Assembly: GCA_016291085.1 (NCBI GenBank)
Contig: JAEEVW010000016.1
Span: 1-64,000 of the forward strand
Origin: Prevotella sp.
GTDB taxonomy: Bacteria > Bacteroidota > Bacteroidia > Bacteroidales > Bacteroidaceae
DNA length: 64,000 bases
Direction: 5' to 3'
Below, piece by piece: positions 8,440 to 15,710 of the stretch. The translations under genes and the position numbers were made by a program. Below the pieces are notes generated by a model that was given only the letters and a program-made list of their open reading frames with translations, was not told the origin of the DNA and made no database searches. Each line of letters starts with the position of its first letter. The first letter of the stretch is position 1.

Positions 8440-9054
8440 GTGACTATCATCGGAATCGCTGGCGGAACCGGATCTGGAAAGACCACCGTCGTCAAGAAAA
8501 TCGCTCAGGCACTGCCGCCCCATTGCGCTGCCATCGTACCCCTCGACTCGTACTATAACGACACGACGGGCATGACCGACGAAGAGCGCCGTGCCATCAA
8601 TTTCGACCATCCTGATGCCTTCGACTGGAAGCTGCTGACGGAGCATATCAATATGCTGAAAAATGGGCAGGCCATCGAGCAGCCTACCTATTCATACATC
8701 ATCTCCAACCGTCTGCCTGAGACGATACACGTCGAGCCCAAGCCCGTCATCATTCTTGAGGGTATCATGACGCTGCACTACAAGAAACTGCGCGACATGA
8801 TGGATTTGAAGATTTTCGTCGATACCGATTCCGACGTGCGACTCATCCGCAACATCCGTCGCGACGTGGTGGAGCGCGGACGCACCGTCGACCAGGTCCT
8901 CGAGCGCTACGAGCGTGTGCTCAAGCCCATGCACGACCAGTTCATCGAGCCCACCAAGCAGTACGCCGACCTAATCATCCCCTCCGGGGGCGACAACAAG
9001 ACCGGTATCCACATCCTCCGAACTTACATCGAGGGCATCGTCACCAACGTCTGA
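8440..9054 (+). CDS. udk: Uridine kinase
   Basis: 204 aa, phosphorylates uridine (and cytidine) to the monophosphate in pyrimidine salvage; cytosolic. The P-loop GGTGSGKTT is at residues 8-16, followed by the uridine-binding region PLDSYYND, the FDHPDAFDW motif, and RDVVERGRT of the lid. Length fits the family (about 205-215). The start is GTG at 8440; no ATG fits. The last 84 bp overlap the 3' end of the convergent membrane-protein gene. Kinase for imported nucleosides would fit the nuclease/TonB locus to its left, but the link is inference. Confidence 0.92.
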   Translation: MTIIGIAGGTGSGKTTVVKKIAQALPPHCAAIVPLDSYYNDTTGMTDEERRAINFDHPDAFDWKLLTEHINMLKNGQAIEQPTYSYIISNRLPETIHVEPKPVIILEGIMTLHYKKLRDMMDLKIFVDTDSDVRLIRNIRRDVVERGRTVDQVLERYERVLKPMHDQFIEPTKQYADLIIPSGGDNKTGIHILRTYIEGIVTNV

Positions 9055-9723
9055 CGGTTTGCCGTCGTCAGTGCCGAGTCGTGATTCAATTTCCTCGGCC
9101 CCATATTCTCCGTCCGCCTTGCGTCTGGCCTCCTCGGCATCACGCAGGCGGTCGGCGTTTTTACGCACACGGTAAATCTTCAGCGCGTTCACCAGTTCTA
9201 TCACACCATACACCATCGAGCACCAGCCCAATACCTGGAGCGACGTTTCCGCAGACTCGAAAGGTTTTAGGACAATAAACAGCCCCACCAGCAGAATCAG
9301 CGACGGCATCACCCAGTATCCGAAGGGAATGCTGCCCAGCCTGCGTGCTGCCACCAGCGCCATCAGCTGCGTCACGCCACCCAGAATCAGCACCGCTGCC
9401 AGCATATACATCAGTCCGTTCACGAAGGCGTTAGGCGACAACGTCAGCACCAGTCCCAATATCACACTGCCTGCCCCCACGATGGGGAACGTAGGCTGTC
9501 CGCCCCTGACCACGCGACCCTGCTGGTCGGTAATGGAATATTCGCCAGCATGCCGCTTGGCCTGCCAATAGGCTATCAGGGCAATGATGCCCGACAACAG
9601 GAACAGCGCCCCGATGGCCATTGTCAGCCACGTCACACCGTCCTGTGGAAATTTCACCAGCAACACGCCAATCACGATGGCGCACAATGCCCTGAATATC
9701 GAACTCTGGAATATCTTCATCAT
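8971..9723 (-). CDS. DUF308-like membrane protein with acidic tail
   Basis: 250 aa. Six hydrophobic segments fall in two groups (about 8-55 and 80-185), the arrangement of the DUF308/HdeD-like family. The last ~60 residues are charged and strongly acidic (EEIESRLGTDDGKPSD... GGDD). That tail is encoded opposite the final 84 bp of udk, so the two genes overlap tail to tail. It lies 26 bp behind the SPFH gene and is probably in the same operon. Function unknown; HdeD relatives are linked with acid resistance, but that should not be transferred here. Confidence 0.72.
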   Translation of the reverse strand: MMKIFQSSIFRALCAIVIGVLLVKFPQDGVTWLTMAIGALFLLSGIIALIAYWQAKRHAGEYSITDQQGRVVRGGQPTFPIVGAGSVILGLVLTLSPNAFVNGLMYMLAAVLILGGVTQLMALVAARRLGSIPFGYWVMPSLILLVGLFIVLKPFESAETSLQVLGWCSMVYGVIELVNALKIYRVRKNADRLRDAEEARRKADGEYGAEEIESRLGTDDGKPSDVGDDALDVSSEDVDTGLVVAPGGDD

Positions 9724-9749
9724 TGTTTTTTACACTAAACTCTTATCTC

Positions 9750-10715
9750 TCACCTAATATCCCCAGTGTTTACGACTGGCTGTGCCGAGTCGTCACCACA
9801 CAGAACCACGAGCAGGTTCGACACCATTGCAGCCTTCTTCTCGTCGTCCAGGTTCACCACCTGTTCGTCCTTCAGCTTGTCCAGCGCCATCTTCACCATC
9901 GACACCGCACCCTCCACAATCTTCTCGCGCGCAGTAATGATTGCCGACGCCTGCTGGCGACGCAGCATCACGGCAGCGATTTCCGGAGCATAGGCAAGGT
10001 AGTTGATGCGAGCCTCCACGACCTCGATGCCAGCCAGTGCCAGACGCTCGTTCAGCTTCTGCTCCAGCTGGTCGTTAATCTCCTCGCCACCACCACGCAG
10101 GGTCAGCTCATTGGTTTTATTATCTTCATCGTCGTAGGCATACTGTCCGGCCACCTGACGCAGGGCAGCATCGCTCTGCACGCGTACGAAACGCTCCAGG
10201 GCATTCATAATCGAGCGCACATCACCACCAATCTGTCCCTGAGCCGTGGATGCCATCGTCTGCGAATCCACCTCAAACAGCGCCTTATACGTATCCTTCA
10301 GCTTCCACACCAGCACCAGACCTATCATCACCGGGTTGCCCGTCTTATCGTTCACCTTGATGGGTTCAGCGTCCAGGTTGCGGGCACGCAGCGACACCTT
10401 CTTCATACCATAGAACGGGTTAATCCAGTAGTATCCCGCCTGCGTGAATGTGCCGGAATATTTTCCGAACCACGTCAGTGCGCGCGCCTCGTTGGGCTCC
10501 AGCATCATAAAGCCACACCACATGATGATGTTCACCACCAGCAGCACACAGCATCCGGCCAACAGCCAGCCACCCAGTGCCCCATCGCTGTCGTTCAGCA
10601 GAATGACGCTCTCTACGATGCCCCAGATGGTCAATGCCAGCACGACAAAGTTCACGAACAACATCACAAAACCATTCACTACCATGCCCTTAAAGGCAAA
10701 CTCCTTGTTCTCCAT
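9750..10715 (-). CDS. SPFH/Band 7 membrane protein
   Basis: 321 aa. Two N-terminal membrane segments (about 12-36 and 48-70) are followed by MLEPNEARALTWFGKYSGT, the usual entry to the stomatin/prohibitin/flotillin (SPFH) domain (about 72-255), and a helical, charged C-terminus (LEQKLNERLALAGIEVVEARINYLAYAPEIAAVMLRRQQA). SPFH proteins oligomerise on membranes and act as scaffolds for proteases or transporters. It is first in a two-gene operon with the DUF308-like protein. A TACCTTTG promoter box lies at 10795-10802. The specific partner is unknown. Confidence 0.85.
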   Translation of the reverse strand: MENKEFAFKGMVVNGFVMLFVNFVVLALTIWGIVESVILLNDSDGALGGWLLAGCCVLLVVNIIMWCGFMMLEPNEARALTWFGKYSGTFTQAGYYWINPFYGMKKVSLRARNLDAEPIKVNDKTGNPVMIGLVLVWKLKDTYKALFEVDSQTMASTAQGQIGGDVRSIMNALERFVRVQSDAALRQVAGQYAYDDEDNKTNELTLRGGGEEINDQLEQKLNERLALAGIEVVEARINYLAYAPEIAAVMLRRQQASAIITAREKIVEGAVSMVKMALDKLKDEQVVNLDDEKKAAMVSNLLVVLCGDDSAQPVVNTGDIR

Positions 10716-10794
10716 TTTTCAGTTTTTTAGGGTTGATAATCATTTTGATGCGCTCACACGGTGCCTGTCACCCTGTGTACCTTTAAGTTTGCTG

Positions 10795-10802
10795 CAAAGG
10801 TA
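10795..10802 (-). promoter_or_regulatory. -7 box TACCTTTG of the SPFH operon
   Basis: Exact match to TAnnTTTG on the minus strand, 79 nt before the ATG at 10715. The leader between contains a small hairpin (GGTG...CACC, about 10760-10772). Confidence 0.55.
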
Positions 10803-10809
10803 GACAATA

Positions 10810-11320
10810 TATTCGAGATTTCCAAATTTTTTTCTGTTATTTAATCAATTCCTCTGGTTGATCAGGTTAACCACCACCTTCACCATCACGTCCTTCTCTT
10901 CCGTCTTGCGTCGCGAAGACGGGCCCCAATGATTTTCCCTTGAGACAGAGTCCCAGTCCCTGATGTCTTATCGCTAGTCTTTATTTCCAACAGATGATAA
11001 TTCTTCCTGCTAAACGAATACTTTCTACCGCTTTCCTTCAGCAATTTTTGCTTTCATATTGCGAAATTACGGAAAATAAATTAAAAAAGAGCATTTTTAT
11101 CAATTTGTATTTGGAAAATGTAGGGAATAAAAATGAATTATACAAGAAATCGGGCAGGCAAATCATCGCCATCTGTTGAAATCACTGCCTGAGGCGGAAA
11201 TTCGGCTCGCCTTCCTATGGCATACTTCGGGGTTAGTGTTTTTATATATATAAGAATAAAAAGAAAAAAACATAGCCACAACCCCGCCCCAACAGTGCCC
11301 CCTGCAAAAATCCGAGAATA
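10810..11320. other. Gene-free stretch
   Basis: No convincing gene. A leftward frame near 10855-10950 ends in VNLINQRN and could be a remnant, but it has no start. Several imperfect inverted repeats occur (for example 10911-10933). An A-rich leader, AAAAAAACATAGCC (11264-11277) and GTGCCCCCT (11295-11303), recurs at 56356-56382. Confidence 0.5.
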
Positions 11321-11326
11321 GCTTTT

Positions 11327-11392
11327 GCGTATACGCGAACGGTCGTTTGCGTAGGCGCAAACGGTTGTTTGGGCTAACGCAAACGGTTGCGA
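11327..11392. repeat. Period-22 tandem array, first block
   Basis: Three contiguous 22-bp units at 11327-11348, 11349-11370 and 11371-11392. All share a core close to GCAAACGGTTGTTT, and the first two begin GCGTA. The units contain GCGTATACGC and related dyads, so they can pair with each other. Confidence 0.6.
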
Positions 11393-11483
11393 GAAGGCTT
11401 CTCAGTCCCTCCCACAACGGCTTTCGCACCCGACACGGACGGGGTTTGTACCCTGAAAGGAACTATCTGAACAAAAAGCGGGT

Positions 11484-11659
11484 GGCAACGTGTAGGCATA
11501 TACCCGTTCGCAACGCCACACGTCACCGTTTCTCTAATAGCGAGAGGCCGTTTCTCTGCCAGAGAAAAGCCGTGTTGCTAAAAACGGGGAGAAGATTCTT
11601 TGACCTAAAGGTTCTCACACCTGAAGGTATGAGTGTGGCTTCGCATTCAAAGTGTGGCG
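11484..11659. repeat. Period-22 block of hairpin-like units, second block
   Basis: Dividing this stretch every 22 bp gives units at 11484, 11506, 11528, 11550, 11572, 11594, 11616 and 11638. The best conserved pair, 11528-11549 and 11550-11571, both start GTTTCTCT and end GCC. Several units are self-complementary, such as CACACC...GAGTGTG at 11616-11637. The outer units agree only in spacing and dyads, so the extent of the array is uncertain. Confidence 0.45.
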
Positions 11660-11724
11660 TTGCAATGGCGGCATCTCAGAAAAACTCAAATTAATTTGGT
11701 TTTTCGTTCGATTTAATCAACTTT

Positions 11725-11770
11725 CTCACGCTCAGAAATGAAAATATATTCTCATTTCCTTCGCTTAATC
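11725..11770. repeat. Palindromic element, copy 1 (mnmA upstream)
   Basis: A 24-bp near-palindrome at 11735-11758 matches the perfect palindrome at 38948-38971 in 21 of 24 positions, with similar flanks (CTCACGCTCA here, TTCACGTTCG there; both followed within a few bases by CTTAA). An outer TTCGATT...AATCGAA pair brackets it. Confidence 0.6.
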
Positions 11771-11782
11771 GAAATTTTGCAC

Positions 11783-11790
11783 TATCTTTG
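11783..11790 (+). promoter_or_regulatory. -7 box TATCTTTG directly before mnmA
   Basis: Exact TAnnTTTG match ending 4 nt before the mnmA ATG at 11795. With the usual Bacteroidetes spacing, transcription would begin at or next to the start codon, giving a leaderless mRNA. The -33 element is not clear. Confidence 0.6.
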
Positions 11791-11794
11791 CATC

Positions 11795-12913
11795 ATGGAT
11801 TTGAAAGACAAGAAGATTGCCGTATTGCTGAGTGGGGGTGTGGACTCGAGCGTGGTGCTCTACGAACTGGTGCGCCAGGGGTTGCAGCCCGACTGTTTCT
11901 ACATTAAGATTGGACCCGAGGAGGAAGAAGAGTGGGACTGCTCGAGCGAGGAGGACCTGGAGATGGCCACCGCTGTGAGCCATAAGTACGGCTGCAGGCT
12001 GGAAGTCATCGACTGCCACAAGGAATATTGGGACCAAGTGACGAAATACACGATGGACAAGGTACGCGCGGGACTGACGCCCAACCCCGACGTGATGTGC
12101 AACCGCCTGATTAAGTTCGGCGCATTCCACGAGAAGCGCGGCCACGACTACGACCTCATCGCCACAGGACACTATGCGACGACTGAGGAGGAAGCTATTA
12201 GCGATTGGCAGTTAGCTGTTAGCCAAAAGCCAAAAGCCAAAAGCCAAAAGCTGAAATGGCTTTGCACCAGTCCGGACCCAGTGAAGGACCAGACGGACTT
12301 CCTGGCGCAGATTTACGACTGGCAGTTGGAGAAGGCGCTGTTTCCCATTGGCCACATGATGAAGGAGGAGGTGCGCGAGATTGCCGAGCGCGAACACCTG
12401 GCACCCGCCCACCGACGCGACTCGCAGGGCATCTGTTTCTTAGGGAAAATCAACTATAACGACTACATCCGTCGCTATCTGGGCGAACTGCCTGGCGACG
12501 TTGTTGAGCTGGAGACAGGCAAGAAGATAGGGCAGCACAAAGGCCACTGGTTTCACACCATCGGCCAGCGCAAGGGCATGGGACTGGGTGGCGGCCCGTG
12601 GTTTGTCGTGAAGAAGGACACGGAGCAGAACATCATCTACGTGTCGCACGGCTACGACCCCGAGACGGCCTACAAGCAGGACTTCCCCATCCGCGACTTC
12701 CACAGCATCAACGGCGTGTTGCCACCAACGGACATCACATTGAAGATACGTCATACACCTGAATACCTGCCAGCGCGACTGGAAACAATGGAGGACGGCA
12801 GATACATGGTACATGCCGCAGCACCCATTCATGGCGTGGCACCCGGACAATTCTGCGCCGTCTACGATGCCCAGCACCACCGCTGCTACGGCTCGGGGGA
12901 GATTACCATATAA
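11795..12913 (+). CDS. mnmA: tRNA-specific 2-thiouridylase MnmA with repeat-derived insertion
   Basis: 372 aa; 2-thiolates U34 of tRNA-Lys, -Glu and -Gln. SGGVDSS at 13-19 is the PP-loop; the catalytic cysteines are Cys102 (NPDVMCNR) and Cys214 (QGICFLGK). The start MDLKDKKIAVLLSGG is chosen by family alignment; an upstream ATG at 11738 would place the promoter inside the gene. Residues about 133-154 (SDWQLAVSQKPKAKSQKLK) are encoded by nine tandem heptamers (12193-12255, 63 bp), an in-frame insertion just after GHYATT where other MnmA proteins have a short loop. The rest of the protein looks intact, so activity is expected. Confidence 0.93.
   Translation: MDLKDKKIAVLLSGGVDSSVVLYELVRQGLQPDCFYIKIGPEEEEEWDCSSEEDLEMATAVSHKYGCRLEVIDCHKEYWDQVTKYTMDKVRAGLTPNPDVMCNRLIKFGAFHEKRGHDYDLIATGHYATTEEEAISDWQLAVSQKPKAKSQKLKWLCTSPDPVKDQTDFLAQIYDWQLEKALFPIGHMMKEEVREIAEREHLAPAHRRDSQGICFLGKINYNDYIRRYLGELPGDVVELETGKKIGQHKGHWFHTIGQRKGMGLGGGPWFVVKKDTEQNIIYVSHGYDPETAYKQDFPIRDFHSINGVLPPTDITLKIRHTPEYLPARLETMEDGRYMVHAAAPIHGVAPGQFCAVYDAQHHRCYGSGEITI
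12193..12255 (+). repeat. Nine heptamers inside mnmA
   Basis: Nine contiguous 7-bp units, all beginning AGC or GGC: AGCTATT, AGCGATT, GGCAGTT, AGCTGTT, four AGCCAAA, AGCTGAA. The total of 63 bp keeps the frame. Confidence 0.9.
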
Positions 12914-12948
12914 AGTTGAGAGTTTAGAGTTTAGAGTTGAGAGACAAC
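12914..12948. repeat. Heptamer array between mnmA and the CotH-like gene
   Basis: AGTTGAG, AGTTTAG, AGTTTAG, AGTTGAG, AGACAAC in direct succession. It starts right after the mnmA stop and runs through the stop codon (12931-12933) of the convergent gene, supplying its last codons. Confidence 0.85.
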
Positions 12949-15678
12949 TGTCTTCCGACCTGCGTGGATGTAAAGGCCTCGCTGCTGCGGGCGACCACTC
13001 AAGCGGCGCCCATCAAGGGTGTACCATGCATCAGACGACGGGTCGGAAACCTTGATGGTATGCACACCTGAAGTTTCCAACAACGCATTCACTGTAAGCA
13101 ACTTACACGAAGGCATCGTGAAAGTATACTGCTCGCCTTCGACTACGTTCTCCGTCGTCGAACCGTCGTTGTTCACCTGAACGATCTGCCAGCCTTTCAC
13201 GGGCTGTTCACCACCTTGTGCGCGCAGCACCACGTCACGCCCCGCAAAGAACTTCCCGTCGAAGAGGGGCTGGCTCAAGGGAATATTGTTGATGCTAACG
13301 GTAATGCCAGCCAGCTTGTCAGACGGAATTGACTTGTTGACAGTCAGCGCAGTAGGCGTGCCGTAGTGGTAGTAGTCAGCCAGTTGCTGATAGAAATGTG
13401 CCGTACGCTCGGCCACCCAACGACGGGCGTTCTTCAACTCATTGTCATAGTTGACCCAGCCACTGACAGCCTTTTTGTGGTAGGGGAACTCCTGTTTGAT
13501 CATGTCGACCATCGGATCCCAGACGGAACGGGTGCCGCGCTCGTTCAGGAAGTCGCCCATATAGACGGCAGCGCGCTCGAGGAACAGCTGACGGAACCCT
13601 GCGTCGTCCATCAGATGGCGGAATAGCATGGTCTCATTCTCGCCATTGGCCCAGTTGGTAGACGGGTCATAATCGTGATTGTTAATCCAGGCAATGGTGT
13701 TGTAGCTAGACGAATGGCCATAGAGTCCCAGTCCGAAGTCGGTATCCTTGGCGATAAAGCGCCAACGGCCACCCTCGGTACGGGGTCGCCAAAGGACGAT
13801 GTTGTTGCCTGGGAAATCGCGGTTGCTGTAATAGAGGTTCATTATCATGAGGTTGGCAAACTCCGTACAGTCCATCCATTGTTCGTATTCTGCCAGCGTG
13901 TGCCCCGTCTCCTGATAGAAAGCCTTGAAACGATTGAAGTTCTCCCAGTCGCCCTCTTTCAAGTCATACCAGTTCTCGATCATGTCAAGATCCTCGAGCT
14001 TGTCGTAGTGGGTATAGATATTGTCCTCGTTGGAACGCTCGCGGATGTTGAGAATGCCCTTATACACGCCATTCTTAAAGACGATGGCCGGGCGCCAGGC
14101 CTGCCAGTCGAGGTCAACATGCTGGGCCACCGTGCGCTGGATGACGGCATCGCGCATCAGGAGATAGTCGAAATCGTTACCCGCATTACGCAACACGAGC
14201 GACTTGAACTCCGTATCGCCAGGACGCTGGTCGGGGAAGAACTCGTAGGACAGGCGTTTCTCGCCAAAACGCTTGTTGGCATAGACAGCCAGCGACTTCA
14301 GTTTGGCACCTCGTGACGCACCTCCCTGCACGCGCGTCTCGCCCAACTGGTTGAGTTGGCTGTCGCTGTTGGGCGTCTCAAAAAACTCGATATTGACAGG
14401 GCGTCGCCAGTCGTTGCGCTTGTCGGAAGTGTTGTTGGGCAGGATGCCAATCTGCGAATCGTACCAATAGTGGCCGTCCATCACCAGCGAAATGACAGGC
14501 AGCGTCATGTCGCGACCCAGGAAGATGTACGACTGCGTGGCACTGCGAGGCGACAGGTATCCGTCGCAGAAGGTCGTAGCACGCACCGTCATCGTATGAT
14601 TGATGGTCAGGGGAGCCGTATAAACAGGGCTGTTGGTCGTGGGTTCGCTACCATTCAGCGTATAGCGAATCACGGCACCTTCGGGTGAGCCATCGGGCAG
14701 CGACAGCTGAAGCTGTAGCGTTTCAGCACTGGTCAGTACCCTACCCTTCTGGCTGAACACGGGTTCACCCAGCAGTTGTTTTTTCGTACATAGCGTACCG
14801 CAATTGGCTGCTCCGGGCGTGGGCTGATACTGGTAGCCCCACGACAGGTCGGTTTCAGTCTTGTAGCCTAACGAAATGTTGGGAGCAGGTTGTTTTTCAA
14901 TGTTCTCGCGCTTGTCGTCCACTTCGCCATCGAAAAACAGATAGACGGAACCGCCCTTGCCAGAGTCCAACCGATAGTCGGTGTGCAGTTTGTTGCCCAC
15001 CTTGTCACAATAGACCACGGCATACTGGCCAGCCTCCAGGACCTGCATAGGCAACTGCCAGGCCGTGTTGACATCGTTTGTCAGACCCAACCTGTAACGT
15101 CGCAGGTTGACGGGCGTCGGGCCGCTGTTATACAGTTCTACCCACGAGTCGGGGAAGTCGTTCAGATCGTCCATGATACAATCGATGTTCGACTGCATCA
15201 GTTCGTTGATGCGCAGCTGGCCTTTCTGCTCGCCATAGTCCTGCATAGGTGCCTTGACCAAATAGATGCGCGTGATGACAACTGTTGCAGGCTTGCTGGT
15301 CTGAAAGGCCACCTGCGTGACATGCTGCCGTTTGTTCTCCGACAGTTCAACAAAGGCTTTTGTCGTACCCGTCTCCATGTAATGATGATCATTGTCCACG
15401 CCTTCGGGATAGAGCACCAAGGGCTGTACGGCACAAGGTGAAGGCTCAGCCAGTTCGAACACCAACTGACTATATTCCGACCAGTCCTCGTCGCCAAACC
15501 AAGCCACCAGGCCGCCCCATTGTTGTCCGTAAAATGTGATACTACCGTCAGCATTGCGGGTAAAGCTTTCTGATTTTCCCCAACAATACGTAAATTTCGA
15601 CGAGATGTCGACAATTTCCTCAGCCTGAACCGAGAGAGTAAAGAAGGTCAAAAAAAGTAATGCTAGTCTATGTTTCAT
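12931..15678 (-). CDS. Secreted CotH-like protein with lamin-tail and chitobiase-like modules
   Basis: 915 aa with a signal peptide (MKHRLALLFLTFFTLSVQA). In order: a beta-rich carbohydrate-binding-like region (about 20-140); a lamin-tail domain (about 155-250, INELMQSN...DFPDSWVELYNSG); a chitobiase C-terminal-type module (about 305-380, IRYTLNGSEPTTNSPVYT); and the CotH kinase-like domain (about 390-740, LRNAGNDFDYLLMRDAV ... LNIRERSNEDNI ... IAKDTDFGLGLYG). The end resembles the shared sorting tail (WYTLDGRRLS...GLYIHAGRKTVV), but its last residues SQL come from the heptamer array. It is the fourth gene of the leftward pectin operon. CotH proteins phosphorylate spore-coat proteins in Bacillus; the role here is unknown. 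Confidence 0.8.
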   Translation of the reverse strand: MKHRLALLFLTFFTLSVQAEEIVDISSKFTYCWGKSESFTRNADGSITFYGQQWGGLVAWFGDEDWSEYSQLVFELAEPSPCAVQPLVLYPEGVDNDHHYMETGTTKAFVELSENKRQHVTQVAFQTSKPATVVITRIYLVKAPMQDYGEQKGQLRINELMQSNIDCIMDDLNDFPDSWVELYNSGPTPVNLRRYRLGLTNDVNTAWQLPMQVLEAGQYAVVYCDKVGNKLHTDYRLDSGKGGSVYLFFDGEVDDKRENIEKQPAPNISLGYKTETDLSWGYQYQPTPGAANCGTLCTKKQLLGEPVFSQKGRVLTSAETLQLQLSLPDGSPEGAVIRYTLNGSEPTTNSPVYTAPLTINHTMTVRATTFCDGYLSPRSATQSYIFLGRDMTLPVISLVMDGHYWYDSQIGILPNNTSDKRNDWRRPVNIEFFETPNSDSQLNQLGETRVQGGASRGAKLKSLAVYANKRFGEKRLSYEFFPDQRPGDTEFKSLVLRNAGNDFDYLLMRDAVIQRTVAQHVDLDWQAWRPAIVFKNGVYKGILNIRERSNEDNIYTHYDKLEDLDMIENWYDLKEGDWENFNRFKAFYQETGHTLAEYEQWMDCTEFANLMIMNLYYSNRDFPGNNIVLWRPRTEGGRWRFIAKDTDFGLGLYGHSSSYNTIAWINNHDYDPSTNWANGENETMLFRHLMDDAGFRQLFLERAAVYMGDFLNERGTRSVWDPMVDMIKQEFPYHKKAVSGWVNYDNELKNARRWVAERTAHFYQQLADYYHYGTPTALTVNKSIPSDKLAGITVSINNIPLSQPLFDGKFFAGRDVVLRAQGGEQPVKGWQIVQVNNDGSTTENVVEGEQYTFTMPSCKLLTVNALLETSGVHTIKVSDPSSDAWYTLDGRRLSGRPQQRGLYIHAGRKTVVSQL

Positions 15679-15710
15679 GTTGATAATAAATTGTCTTATT
15701 GTTACTCTCC

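Noticed and set aside
10994..11179. 61-codon open frame
   Set aside because: AT-rich DNA with no promoter and no similarity that I can recognise.
11327..11659. CRISPR array
   Set aside because: Units follow each other without spacers and diverge along the array; no cas gene is present in the window.
11347..11694. 115-codon open frame on the plus strand
   Set aside because: It consists of period-22 repeat DNA and has no promoter or recognisable start; the product is arginine-rich noise.
12193..12255. mnmA as a broken gene
   Set aside because: The insertion is 63 bp, in frame, and both catalytic cysteines and later motifs are intact.
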